Assembly: GCA_036785705.1 (NCBI GenBank)
Contig: JAWUZG010000032.1
Coordinates: forward strand, 14,464,001-14,528,000
Direction: 5' to 3'
Source of the DNA: Acanthornis magna
Taxonomy: Eukaryota; Chordata; Aves; Passeriformes; Acanthizidae
Length of the DNA stretch: 64,000 nt
Part shown: in pieces, positions 13,101 to 28,100 of the stretch
How positions within the stretch are numbered: position 1 is the first letter of the stretch
Layout: each line of letters starts with the position of its first letter
Made by a program: the position numbers and the translations under genes
The notes under the pieces: model-generated
Seen by the model: the letters and a program-made list of their open reading frames with translations, nothing else
Database searches by the model: none
Told to the model about the DNA's origin: nothing

Positions 13101-16100
13101 ATGATTAAAACATTGGCAGTTATGGATGTCTGTAAAATATGACATTTTAGGATGAGCAATCCTTTTTACAGTTTGTAAAGTCTTCAATTTAGAGTTCCAA
13201 TTTTGGGTCCACTTCAAATCTGCAGTCTGAGAGTTGCTCCTTACAATGTTGTCATGGTGGGTATGCTTGGACCATGCAAGAAATGGTAACACTAACTTTG
13301 GCTACTGTCACAGTCATCTCTGGTTTTATTTTCTTTCTAGGAAACTTCATAGTTGCAGCTTTTTGTTCTTATTTGCAATTTTCAAATCAAGGCTAAGTGG
13401 TGCATGGTGCTTGGAGATGAGTAGTTTTTTTTTGTTTTGGAAGCAAGCATGCTAATTTAACATGACTGCTTCTGTTTCTGTGATCTTTAGGATGTGTTGT
13501 GTATTATATCTGCTTCATTATAGCCAGAAGCAGAGCATATATTTGACCTTGTACGTCCAGACATATAGAATATTTGTGTCAGTTGAAGGCAACTTGTTTA
13601 TAGCTGTTTATTAATTAAGAGTATGACAATGCCAAAGATCTGCCAACCTTTGTAGAAGATCTGTCACAGGATATTTGTGCTTTTATAGCATGACCCTGAA
13701 AATGTGGAATATTTATTTCTCCCAAACAGCCTACAAATGAGTGTTGTGTCCAAAGACTAAAATGTCAGCTGTTTCCTTATTACTTTTTGGTGCACGCAGC
13801 ATTTGATTATCACTGCCTCGTGCACTGTAGAGCAGAGAGCCTGTAGAGCTTGGAATAGGATGTGCCCCGTATGAGGGCACTGATTCTAGGAATCCTTTTC
13901 ACTTTTCTTAAATGCCTTGGATTTGTGTTTCTTGTTCATCATCTGAACTGCCCCATTTGTGAGATCTCATTTGCAGTCTATTAAACAGTGTAACTTTGAG
14001 GAATAAGCATAAATTGTAGGTGTGTAAAATCAACAGGAAGGATTTTGTTCCAAATGTAAACATCTGTTGTGTAGAATGGCAGGTCAGATGGGAATAGTGC
14101 TGGGAATGGGGCTGCATAGCTGTCCAGGAGTCCTACTTCCCATAAAAGAGAATTCCACTGGAACAGAGAATGGAAGAAGGTAGTTACCATAATTCTCACA
14201 CTACCCTATCCATTGATAGGGGTTTTACACTGCAGAAGTGGTGGTGTTTATTGAAGGGTTCCTAAATTTGGAATGTGTTTTTGAAGGGTCGCACTAATCA
14301 TATAACCCAATAGCTCTTAATCACTGGTGAGAGTCATCAGTCTATTTATTTGAAGGAGCTGACTTAATCTGATATTTATAGAGCATAATTGTGCTTTAAT
14401 TCCTCTGTATGCTTCATTTCTCAGCTATCTTTAATTGAAGAAGTTAAAAAGGGAACTGAGTGAAGCTGAAAACAATGGTTATATCTGTAAACTCTAGAAC
14501 ACTGTATGGAATTGTTAGGTATATTTAGGCTCCAGTGGAGCTATGGATATAAATTAAAAATTGCATCATTCTTCTCTTGATTCTAAATAGGTGCTGTACT
14601 TGTGCCTATTAAATAACACTTCTTCACTTGTATGTGATTCTGGACACATTTGCCTTTTTAGGAACATGATCAGTAGAGTACTTTGAGAAGTTACTTTGGT
14701 ATCTCTGAAAGAAAAGGGTGCAATATTCACTTGGAGAGTTGACTGTGAAATTTGGAGAAAGACATTTCCAGGATCAGCCCAGAGTATGGCTTGATAAAGT
14801 GAGGGGGACAGTAAAAAGGGGGAAACAACCACCTACAGTGAAAACAGAGGACCATAGGTCCATATGGTCTAATAGGACCATAGTTCTGCATCCAAACCAT
14901 CCATTTTCACAGAAACTTATTTTTAAAGTGTTGCCAGGCAAATCTATTTTTGTCAGTTTAAAATTAGTCTGTATGTATATCATAATATATGATATTATCC
15001 TAGGTATTTTTATATCTCTGTAAAATATATTACTGAATTATTCCAGACAACTATCTAGAATGTTAAGATTTGATTGCTGGTGAAGAGTTCTGTGACAAAG
15101 GAAAGTGGATGAAAGGATGTGCTAACTACTAAAAGTTCAGTTTTTCCTAAAGCAGGAAATCATCTGAATGCATTTCCATAAAATTTTTCTCTTCCTTGTT
15201 CAACTTTTTCTATTCATTTTTGGTTACTACATGTTTGAGGTGATACAGTATTGCATTCTTAATTGGATTATTTTAAAGATTAATCAGGAAGTATCTTCCT
15301 CTTGCATACATTTTCCTAAGCCCATACAACAGGCAGATTGAAATATGAAAGAACAATTGCACATATAGTTATGGAATACACGAGGAAAAATCCATAACAT
15401 TTAAATTGTTGAATGTGTAATCTGTGATTTTTGTTTCAGACTGTGAACAAGTACAGCCTCCACTGTGGCTACAGACTTTAATGAATGCTTGCAAGCAGGC
15501 AAGCGATTTCAGTGTTCAGGGTGTTACTATTTCCCTCGTGATGGACTTGGTTGGATTGACTCAGTCTGTTGCTCTTGTTACTGGAGAAAATCTGAACAGT
15601 GTGGAAACTGCTCAGCCTCTTAGTCCTAACCAGGGAAGAGTGGCTGTCGTCATCAGACCTCCTCTTACTCAAGGCAATCTGAGATACATGGCTGAAAAGA
15701 CGGATTTTTTCAAGGTTAGATGCAGTATCTCATTGCTGTTTTCTTTAGACTTTTCCTGTCTGGTGAAGAATAACAGTCTTGGCCCTTTACCATCCCTTGG
15801 TGTGGTAAACCAAATTTTCTTGCTGAATATTTTGATAACAGTTGTAACCTGTGTTAGAATCTAAATGAAATACACAGTAAGTTTTCCTGTTTCAATTCTC
15901 TTAATGACCACTTGTGTAAAATGCTTGTATAAATGAATATTTTAAAAATATAAACAAAACCTGATTGAATAGCAGCATTAATCAGCAAAGGTGTGAAACT
16001 GAGATGTGTATAATATAGGACTCTGATAAAAAATCTTTTCATTTGTATAATATATGTAAGAAGTCTTGCAAAAGATAATCAGTAGCAAGGTATATTATGT

Positions 16101-19100
16101 AGTTAATCATATTTCAATAAAAATTTATTTCTGTTCTGACTCCTTAACAGAAATTTTTTATGTAGTAAGTTATTGCAGTGTTTCAAACAATTCCCTGTGT
16201 TCATACAAAAGGAACCATTTTACAGATTGCCTCTTGGTCATAGACTGTCATCAGATGTGATGTCTGCCATTGTTGCATAGACCAAAACAAGGCATGACAG
16301 TCATTCACTTGTGTCTCTTGCAACTTTTCTTTTCATGTACAAAGCATATAGCTTTAACGCTTTGGGACCAGCTGGGTGATGGAACTCCTCAGCACCATCA
16401 GAAGAGTGTGGAGCTCTTCTACCAGTTGCACAATCTTGTCCCATCTTCTAGCATTTGTGAAGATGTTATTAGTCAGCAGCTGACTCACAGAGACAAGGCA
16501 AGTTGTTCATGTATTTACTTAAAGATGACTTAAGTATATAACTACAGAATATATTTAGAAAAAGTACTTGGTCCCTCAGAGGAGGGTATGAATAACTTCA
16601 ATATTGAAAAAAATGCTACCTTATATTGTTTCAAATGTTATTTTAGGTCTGTGATGAGCCTCTAGTTTGATTCTAGACAAAGGAGGTTTTTCAGCATTCA
16701 GCAACGGACTTATGGAGGAGACTTTGTCTTATCTAAAGTAATGTGATACTTCCCAATACATAAAGCATTTGCTCAGTTTTCACTATTGTTAGTAGGAGTT
16801 CTTGTCATGACTTTACTTTTTTTACCTCACCTAGGAGTTTGTTTCATGTAGAGGCTGTCAATTTGACATTCAAGTTGAGGCCTTTGTAATGCTTTAAATT
16901 TTAGGTATATGAACTATTTCCACAGCCCCAACAGTATGAATGGTAGGGAATTACTTGGTTATGCACTCTAGCAACTCATGGTTGTGTGACTTCAGGAGCA
17001 CTTACCTTTTTGCCATTCTACTAGAGTTACCAGGTCAACAAGAGTGAATGTAAGCCAGTCTGTCAATCAGTGCATTTCACAACTTGGTATGATGTTAAAA
17101 TGGATGATGATTTTTAGTTTCACTTAGGCTGTTCTGTGAACTGCTCTGACTGTGAATGTAGAGCTTGTTCATTTCTGCTAACCTTCCTGAGAAAACAGTA
17201 ATTGCTTACATTTTCACAGCATGGAGTGCAAGAGCTTACATGGAGTTATCTCTGTGTGTTTGGGAATTGGTATTTTCACTCTATTCAGTAATTGTCAGTG
17301 AATTATTTTGTGTAACTGTATAAATTTTGCAGCAGTGTTGTAGATTATTCCCCCATGAAAAGCATTTTTTTCCTACTTACAAGTGATGTTTGCTTTACTT
17401 TCTAGAATGCTACTGTCTCTCTTGATTTTTGTTTTTAATGTGGAAAGGTTGTTTTGTTTTATTTTTAGTTTGTTTAACATGAGCTATGTCCTTTCATATG
17501 AATTTTCATAGCTTTTACTTAAAGCTTTCATTATTACGGCAGATACTGGTTTTATTAGCTGTTGCAATGCTTCTTAATTTGTATGATGTAAATTAAGTCT
17601 GGAAGTATGCCAGATTGTCAGCAGTTTTGACAGATTTTAGTTTTGTCTCACTTCAGTTAAAGGTAAGTATACCTACTGTTTGTTTCCTATAACCATATAT
17701 TTTAAGAACAAGCTAGTGAAAATCTTTGTTCTTTTGTCTCTGTTTATCACCTAGAAATTTAATTTAAGCCCTTATTGTATTTGAAAGTAGTTTTGATGAT
17801 TTATTTGGTGTAATTGTCCTGATTACTGTGCTTTGTTCACTCCTACAACTGCTTACTAGCTTCCTTGTCTTTTGGGTAAAGCTGTTTGCAATAATTCTTT
17901 GCCTTGATCAGCCACAGTAAAGAGAGAGAGCAATTGTAACTTTACACTATTTTTGCCATTAAATATCCTGAATTGGACTTCAGTGATCCATGCGGGTCCC
18001 TGCCAACTCAGGATATTCTATGATTCTATCATATTCTATGTATTATTTCTAGTCATTAGAAGTCCTTTAGGCAGTAAGCATGTCCTGTTTGTCCAATTTG
18101 TTCCAGGGCTAAATTTGACATGTTAGTGAAGAATTCTATCTACATGTCTAGCTAGAAAATTCTTCTGTTTCTTTCTACTGTGGCAATAATGGAATGGAAA
18201 TCAGTTGACTAGACACAGGCCTAACTTTGAAACTAAGCCAAGATCAAGATAGGGGAGAATCCTTTCATGGTACTAGATTGCTCACAGACACCTGTTGTTG
18301 GCTATTACTGCTTTTAAGATTAGAAAATAGTACTTGAACGCGTAGTCAAAAGTTAATTTCATTATATCTTTTAAGATGCTATATAACTCTTTCCAGTTCT
18401 CATCAGAAGCTGTTACATTCTGATAGATCTAACTTATGATTTGGTCCACAGAAAGTAAGAATGGAAGCTCATGCCAAGTTTGCAGTGCTGTGGCATCTCA
18501 CACGAGACCTTCATATTAACAAATCTTCCTTTGGCCGCACCTTTGACAGGTTGGTGATTGCAAGTGTGATTCAGCTGAAATAATTTTACTTCAAAATCTT
18601 TGATGGTATTTACTGGCAACACAGGGCATTTAAAAATTGAAGAACTACAATGTAGCTGTGACAGCAAGGAAGAAGGACAAGAAATTAATTTGTGTTAGAC
18701 CAAATTGTTTTCACAGTGAAGATTATAGTTTCCAGAAAAATTTACAGCTTACATAAAGAGTGGGAAAGGAATTGTCACAATATTCATTGACCATCACTGT
18801 GGTAAAAGTCACTATGGTGTATATTGAGCTTAGTATCTGAGTTTTTGCTGTGTTGTGATAAAAACAGAAGCAAGAGAGAGAAGTCGACCCAGAAGCGAAT
18901 TGTATGAAGCAGAAAGTAACATTAAAACTAAAAAAACTTGAGAAAAAAATTGCAAGCCAAGTGCTAAAATATGAAAGTTCTCTTGTCTAATCTGTGTTTT
19001 GTTTAAGAGGTAATTTATGACAAGCAGCAAAGGATTCCTGGTTTGTGTTCTGGTATTAGACTATCTTCTTAGAAAAGACTGAAGGTCCAGACTCTGAACT

Positions 19101-22100
19101 AGTCTTGTCTTCCTCAGCTGGCACAAATGTGGAAAAGTGTTTATTTAGATTTTGTATTGCATACTTAGCTGTAAGTAAAAAATAGAGTAAAAAGATTGTT
19201 ATTTCTTTGGCTTGATACTGGCACTCACTGCATAAATGGTGATCAATTCTGTGCACACAGCTAAAAGCTTATGAACATGTACTACTGGAGGATGTAACAC
19301 AGTAGGTAAAATTCAGAGTTCAATATATGTATTGTTTTTCTATAAGTCTAGAAAGGCTTCTAAAGGCAAAAACTGTTAAAAGAAGAAAATGACAGTAGAA
19401 ACTGCTGAATCATCAAGTATATTTCTCCTCTCCGTTCTTGAAGACAAGATCCAAGATCTTTGAATAAGTTCTTTTTTTTCCATATATCCCTGTGAATTGA
19501 CTCTTAAAATTGTTTATTTTTAACGGGAGTAGCACTTAAGCAGCTAAAGTTTGTTATGCTAATAGGTGTACAAGTACTTGAACTGGCTATTCAATTGCTA
19601 CTATAACAACTATTTTATCTGACTTTGTTACTGGCTCTTTCTGGCCACTCCTTCATTAGACTAGACTAAAACATAAACCTTCAGGTTCAAAGTTTGGATT
19701 CCAGAGAAAAAACTGTTTTATATAGAGAAGACACTGGAGTATGTACTGACATTAAAATTTGTCATATATCAGATTAAAACGGGATTACTCTGTGAGTAGT
19801 GTACAATATCCATTAGATTCATCTTCTTGCTATTTTAGATCTTTGTTTATCATGCTGGACAGCCTCAATAGCTTGGATGGTTCTACATGGTCAGTGGGAC
19901 AAGCCTGGTTAAATCAAGTGCTTCAAAGGCACGATATTGCAAGAGTTCTTGAACCTTTGCTCCTACTGCTTCTTCATCCAAAAACTCAGCGAGTTTCTGT
20001 TCAGCGAGTGCAGGCTGAATGTTACTGGACTAAATCTCCCAATCATCCTGAAGAAGAAAATGAAAAGCAGTTCATGCAGAAGTTTAGCTGTGCTGATGGT
20101 ATGTACACAAGAAGACTGTAGGAAGTTCCCTAATTAATTTCTTTGCTTATGCAACGTTAAAAACATTGTGGGATTTTTTGAGGGTAACTCAAAAAACCAA
20201 GTGTTGGAATAGCTACAGCTTATATTTGCATTTGTGTGGTTTTTTTCCTAAGTCAAGTTTGTATGTCCCAAGTATTGCTTGAAGTTTTATTGTTCTTAAA
20301 TTAAAATGATATGCAAGTATTTTAATGCAGAGCATTTTCTTACATCTTACTGATTCTTGGTAGAACATAAGAATGTGGCTCGAAGCATAACCAGGAAATT
20401 AAATGCTTTTATGAATTACGATCACTGATATGGGTCTGGATAAAAACATACCAATAAGTTTTTAAGGTGTTTGCATGTATTGTGTAATTTTAGTTTAGGA
20501 TTTACTAATTTTTTGTGAAAACAAAAGCAAGTAAGACTGTATAATGTTTCATGGGAGAATTATGTTGTTTTGCTAAGGTGTACTGCTAAAATAATTTTGC
20601 TTTTTGTGAATGTGTCATTTGCTTATTAACATATTTTTTCTGTTGAAATGGAAAGGCACTATTTACCATGCCTTTATAATTTGAAGTCCCAATAATAGTT
20701 TAAATTTTAATTCTAAATTCTTATTCTGAAGACCAAAATCTTATATGTATGCATTTTTTTGTGTTTTTCAAGCATTCTCCCACATTCCTGTAAGCCAAGG
20801 ACAACTTATAATACCTAAAGAAGGCAATGAGAAGCAACTTGGTGTGGATGAAATGGAGAACTTCAGCCTGACTGTCAACCCTCTGAGTGACAGGCTTTCC
20901 TTGTTAAGTACCAGCAGTGAGACCATACCAATGGTTGTGTCTGATTTTGACCTTCCTGATCATCAAGCTGAAATACTGCAGAGTTCTGACTCTGGCTGTT
21001 CTCAGTCATCTACTGGAGACAACATCAGTTATGAAGTGGAAACAGAAAGCCTGAGTGCTCAAGATAGCTCTCAGACTCTGAAAGAAGACTCACCTGACGA
21101 AATTGTGCAACAGGTGGTTACAGATCTTATATGCAAAGTTGTAAGTGGTCTCGGAGAAGAAGTTGAACCACTTAGAGACAGTCTACACTCTGAGGATACT
21201 TCATGTAAATTCAGTTCTTTGGATAACTCTGTAGAGGTGACAAAAAGCGATGATCAAAATATCCAAAGTAGCCAGAGTAGTTTGCTTAGTAATGACAGCT
21301 CGCAATTGCTCTCAGCCTCAACTGAGACTGGACTTGAGAGCTTAGGAGATGAAATTTCAAGAAATAACTCTTCACCTTGTATTGCAGAAAGCCAGCAATC
21401 CTTCTCTGATCTCACTCTTTCTTCCATTGAATCAAAGTCCAGAAAGCGAAGCCACAGTAGTATTCAGTTCAGCTTTAAAGGAAAACTACCAGAAAAAATG
21501 TCAGAAAAAGAAACTATTGTTAAAGAGGCTGGTAAGCAACCAGGTGCAAAACCTAAGGTAAAAATAGCCAAAAAGAAAGATGAAGAGAAGAAGAAAGCAC
21601 AAACAGAAAAACTTAAACAAACAAATGTCTTCTTTAGTGATGGTCTTGATTTAGAAAATTGGTACAGCTGTGGAGAAGGAGAAATTTCAGAAATAGAAAG
21701 TGATGTGGGGTCCCCAGGAATGCGAAAATCTCCTAACTTCAATATCCATCCACTGTATCAACATGTGCTTCTTTATCTCCAGTTGTATGACTCTTCAAGG
21801 ACACTGTATGCTTTTTCTGCAATTAAAGCAATTCTGAAAACAAATCCTTCAGCTTTTGTAAATGCCATCTCTACTACCAGTGTCAACAATGCATACACTC
21901 CGCAGCTTTCATTGCTCCAGAATCTTCTAGCCAGGCATCGAATATCTGTTATGGGCAAAGATTTCTATAGTCACATCCCAGTTGATTCTAACCATAACTT
22001 TCGGAGCTCTATGTACATAGAAATTCTTATCTCCTTGTGTTTATACTACATGCGAAGCCATTATCCAACTCATGTTAAAGTAACCTCACAAGACCTCATA

Positions 22101-25100
22101 GGAAACCGCAATATGCAAATGATGAGTATAGAAATTCTGACACTTCTGTTTGCTGAGCTGGCAAAAGTGATAGAAAGCTCTACCAAGGGCTTTCCTAGTT
22201 TTATTTCAGACATGTTGTCCAAGTGCAAGGTTCAGAAAGTGATCCTGCATTGTCTGCTGTCTTCTATCTTCAGTGCCCAGAAATGGCACAGTGAAAAGAT
22301 AGCTGGAAAAAACATAGTGGCTGTAGAAGAAGGCTTCTCTGAAGACAGCCTTATAAATTTTTCTGAGGATGAATTTGACAATGGTAGCACTCTGCAGTCG
22401 CAACTTTTGAAAGTACTTCAGCGGCTGATTGTTCTGGAACACAGAGTAATGACTGTGCCTGAGGAAAATGAAACGGGGTTTGAATTTGTCATAACGGACT
22501 TGGAGCACATTGGTCCCCAGCAGCCAATGACTTCTCTGCAGTATTTACATTCCCAACCAATAACCTGCCAAGGCATGTTTCTCTGCGCAGTGATACGAGC
22601 TTTACACCAGCACTGTGCCTGTAAAATGCATCCCCAGTGGATTGGCCTTATCACTTCTACGTTGCCTTACATGGGAAAAGTTCTTCAAAGGGTGGTTGTT
22701 TCAGTGACTCTTCAGCTCTGCAGGAACCTGGATAATTTAATTCAGCAGTATAAATATGAAACAGGGTTATCTGATAATAGGTATGTGTATGTAGAGATGT
22801 ATAATCTTTTTAAGTACATCTGATTGTGTTGAACTTCTTTACTCTCAGATTAACCCATTTAAAAAAAATTAATCTCTTCTTTTAGGCCTCTCTGGATGGC
22901 ATCAGTCACTCCGCCAGATATGGTTCTCACTTTATTAGAAGGGATCACAACAATTATTCATTACTGCCTCCTGGATCCATCTACGCAGTATCACCAGGTA
23001 AACTCTGGGTGTCTGAGTAGATCCTATGCAGTACAGGTTAAATCAAGTTCTGTGATTATATTGGCAGCTATGAAGATCTGAGTGAGAAAAATACCTTATA
23101 TATTGTTTTAGCTATAAATATGGGGGGTTTATTGACAATATGTACATTTCAAACAGAAAGCCAAGTTTCTATGGATGATACTTAACAGAGAATACTCTTA
23201 CATTTGTTTGCTTGTTTTGTTTTTTGTTACCCTGAAATAACTAAAGTATTAATTCCTTAACTTTCAGACCTCTAAAATGCCACTTTTTAGATATGCCTTT
23301 GTTGTGTTCATTTTGCAATGTCTAAGCATTATCTTTCCACTCCTGTAAATTCACAATTTGTCTTTTTATTCAAGCAATATTTTTAGATCTGATATTCTGA
23401 GTATAGTGTCTGTTAAGAATTTGGCCCAGATTCCATAAGAAGCTTTTGCCCTGTTTTCTCAGTAATCTTGTTTTTGTGCTTTTTTCCCATTCTTATACCC
23501 TTTGCTTTCCATTTCTCTAAAAGTGACTGAAATGTGGTTTTTGTTTATGCAAGTAAACAATTTTGCCTAGAGTATTAGCTACACTTAAAATTCTGAGATA
23601 ATTGTTTTGCAAAGGTTTAAGCAGAGGATACAAAATTGATCGCTGTAGATACGAAGCCTCACATGTTCAGAGTATATTTGATACTGCATAATTCAATCAA
23701 AAGATTCTCTATTATTTTAATAGTCTCAAAAGCTGTATATGTGGTAAGAATTACTGAGAAACTTTTGAAAAAGAGTTAAGATTGAAAGCTCTTGTGTTAG
23801 GTAAGTCTAAATTTACTCTGTTTTAGATATGCTGTTTATGTAGATGTTTAATGCTCCTCTTCTCTCCCACTAGCTTTTAGTTAATGTAGATCAGAAGCAT
23901 TTGGTTGAAGCACGCAATGGGATCCTCTCCATCTTGCATATGATCATGTCTTCTGTGACTTTACTGTGGAGCATTCTACACCTTGCAGACTCTTCAGAAA
24001 AAACTACTGCTGCTGCTGCTGCATCCATTACCACTATTAATCTTGGGTCAACTAAGGTCAGAACATCAGGGATAATGTCATTTAAGCTCTTCATTAATAC
24101 CTTTGGCAAAATAATTTCAATTTCCTTCCCTTAAATATAAATTGAGGTTTTATACCTTTGTCCTCCTCTACTCACTCACTCTTCAAACAAGGCTTTTATA
24201 AATGTGTATTGAATATGCTTTTAGGCTAAAAATTATCAGTTCAATGCAATGTGTCACCTCTTTGCTTTCTGCAGAGAAAATGGTTTGAACATAATGCTGA
24301 GCTGCTTATCTAAAGGAGTGTGTGTTCTGCTTTCGTATTTCAGAATTTGAGGCAACAGATTCTGGAACTTTTGGGTCCAATTTCAATGAATCATGGTGTT
24401 CACTTCATGGCTGCTATTGCATTTGTATGGAATGAAAGGAGGCAAAACAAAAATACTTCTAGGACAAAGGTATGTTTATATTACAGTGGTCACTTCAAAT
24501 AGTGGTAATACCTTCCAGTGATTTAGTGTTAGGAAGAAGGAAATTCAGACGTTCCAGTGGAAAAAAATACGATGAAGTATGGACAATAGTTGCATTTCTA
24601 ATTAGTAGCTGTACTGTCAGGGAGGTGCCACTTTAGAATGGGATAATCTTCCTGAATTCTTCAGGAGAAAAGTAGATGATACCAAGTCTCTAGATGAACT
24701 GTTAGTTGCTATAATTTCAATCCCATGAGGACAGCTGCCTTAATTTTGGAATAGCCATTGTCTGTGATAATGATCTGTGACACACATTTTGTTCTTCTAG
24801 GTTATTCCTACAGCAGGTGAAGAACAACTTCTATTGGTCGAGCTGGTTCGCTCCATCAGTGTTATGAGAACAGAGACTGTCATACAAACAGTGAAAGAAG
24901 TTTTGAAGCAGCCTCCAGCAATAGCAAAGGACAAGGTACAGAAACTGTAAAGATGGTATTGATTTATATGATGTCCTCTTAATGAAACTTAGAACACTGG
25001 TGGTATGGGTACTTCATTGACAAAGCTGAGCAGCACAATGTGAAAATTTTCACAATGTCTAAGAGATGAATGAAGAGAAGCCTAACTTTACAGAGGGATA

Positions 25101-28100
25101 TCTGAAAGGACATTTTTAATATTCTGTTAAATTAAGCTATATGTTTAGACGTTGCAATGACATTATGACATTGTCAGTTTTACCCTAGTGAAGGGGGGAA
25201 AAAGTAACTTCTTTCTGATGACACGGTTTTCATATCTTTTTCTAGAAACATCTTTCACTGGAAGTCTGCATGTTGCAGTTTTTCTATGCTTATACTCAAA
25301 GGTAAAAAAAGAAGTTAAATTTTTTTTCTGTCATCAGGAAGTAGATGAACAATTTAAATATTTTATATCTTTTTGTAATAGGATGAGGAGTAATCTGTGA
25401 TATAAAGAGTGAAGAAAGAATGGGTTTGAACTGTAGGTTCATTTAAAAAAGGTGGTTTATTTTATGAATTCCCTAGTACTGCATCACCTTTCTTCCCTCA
25501 CCTAAAAATCCTCTAGGTAATCTGCCCCCTGCCCAGGGAAAGCTGATCTTAATTGTGCTGAAACTCATTGGTACCACTCCAGCCTTGGAATGCAAAGCAT
25601 GTCTTTTAAGTATGCTCTTCTTCTGCCTTCATCTGTTTCTTAATGACTTGATGTAGCAACCTAGTATTAAAAGAATCTGTAAGAGTTTTGATTCCCAATA
25701 TCTGACAGGAGACTTGTGAGGTAGAAAGAAATTGAGGGAATACCTAAGGGAGATGATGTTCTCATTGACGTTGCTGATCTCTCTCTCTCTTAGGATTCCA
25801 GTGACCAGCTTAGTAGACAGCTGGGCAGCACTGCTGCTTCTGTTAAAAGATTCCATCCAGGTTGGTCTTCCAGCCCCGGGACAGTTTCTCATACTTGGGT
25901 AAGTGCTCGTGATATTTGCAATTTCCAAGTAAGCTCAAATGTAAGTGTGTGAAATCCTACTGAAGTGATGGTGTTTTCAAATCTCTATCTCTTACTTTTG
26001 ACTGATAGAGTTACTGCCTGAGTTCTGTGGATCTTATCAAATCAACTTCTTCTCTGAAGAATCGTTGCATATATTAAATTTTATATTGTAGTATGATATA
26101 AGCCATGACCTTACTTTAATGATTATTTGAGTGATTCAGGCTCTTTAAGCAACAGATGTAAGTTTCTGATTTTTCCTAGAAAATAACAATAGTGACTATT
26201 TCTTAGGTATTTGCAGCCCACTAGAATGAGCTGAATTCTCAGCATGGACTGTTACAGATATAATTTTGTGTATGATTTTCTGTGTAATGCTTCAGGGACC
26301 ATTTTCTTCAATATTTTGAGTTTATCTTCCCTAGTAAACTGTTTCTAAAGATATTTTTGTATATAGTCAAGTAAAATATGTTCTTGATAAACTCATACGA
26401 TGTGATCAAATTTAACTTAAGGAATTTGAAAAGATGTTGTCTGGAATATTGATAAGTTGCAATCCCTGGGGATTTAGTGAATAAATATTGTGCAAATAAA
26501 TGTCTTCAGCTTTGTCCTACCTCTGAAAACTACTGAATAATGTATTATGAGAAGAAAACGGATATTTACTTCTATATTTTTTCAGTGTTCTTAATGAGTT
26601 CATCATGAAAAACCCAAGTCTGGAGAATAAGAAAGATCAAAGAGATCTACAGGTAAGAAATTTGTTGTATGTGTCTTCTGAAAATATTGAACAATAAATC
26701 ATAGAATCATAGAATGGCCTGTGTTGGAAGGGGCCTTAAAGATCATCCAGTTCCCAGCACAGGAAGGATGTTGACCTCTTGGAGCAAGTCCAGAGGAGGA
26801 CCACCAAATTGATTAGAGGGGTGGAGCACCTCTCTTAAGAGAAAAGTCTGAAAGCATTGGGTTTCTTCAGCCTGGAAGAGAGAAGGCTTCCAGTATCTGG
26901 AGGAAGCCACAAGACAGAGAAGAATAATTTAAAAGAGGATGCAGTGACAGGACAAGGGGGAATGGCTTCAAAATGAGAGCAGGTTTAGATGAGATATTAA
27001 GAAAAAATTCCATACTGTGAAGGTGGTGAGGCACTGGAACTGGCTACCCAGAGCCATTGTGGATGCCCCATCACAGGAAGTGTTTAAGGCCACTTGGATG
27101 AGGTTCTGAGCAATCTGGTCTACCGCGAGGTGTCCCTATCCATGGCAGTGGGGTTGGAACTAAATGCTTGAATGTACTAGAATTATTTGATATCAGTTCC
27201 GCAGTCTGAAATTACTCTTTAATATCTTCTCCATATATTTATAATTTGTTGAAAAAGCTCTCATTTTCTGTGGAGCTATTAATCACTGACAATACAGAAA
27301 TTATTGGGAAGCAATTCTATATTTGGTTATATGGATTTTCTACATGTAAGGACAATGAATACAGTTCTGCAGAAAGCTCTTAAAATGCTTGGATTTTTTT
27401 TCTACCAGGATGTAACTCACAAGATAGTGGATGCCATTGGGGCAATTGCTGGTTCTTCCTTGGAACAGACCACTTGGCTAAGACGAAACTTAGAGGTTAA
27501 GCCTTCCCCCAAGATCATGGTTGATGGAAACAACTTAGAATCAGATGTTGAAGGTAGTTTCATTTTAATCTTTATTTAAAACAAAACATTTATTATCATA
27601 AATATCATATATTATCATAAAAAAGGTTTGCTATATTTGAATACATGTAAAATGCTTCAGTATTGTTCCAGCATTAGTACGTCTGGCAAAGCTTGTGAAT
27701 CTTCAAAATATATGTTTTTAAAATATGCTGTAAGGTAAATAATGGTTTGAGAAAACTAACTTTGGACATTTTTTTATTATTATCTTCGTTTAGATATGCT
27801 GTCTCCAGCAATGGAAACTTCAAATATAACTCCATCAGTTTATAGTGTCCATGCGTTGACCTTACTTTCTGAGGTAAATGTTTCCTTGGAGATAATGAAT
27901 AGTGTCTTATAATAAACTTCTATGTTGTGAAAAGCTTTGGACTGGAAGCTTGGAGAAGGAGATTTGATGGCAAACACTGATGTGAATGGATTCTGGGTCT
28001 TGTCATGTAAAAGTATATAAAACTTTGTTACTAACTCATTGAGATGGATGACGTGTAAAGCATGGCCTTTCCAGATGTGCAGTATAGCAAACTTTTTTGA

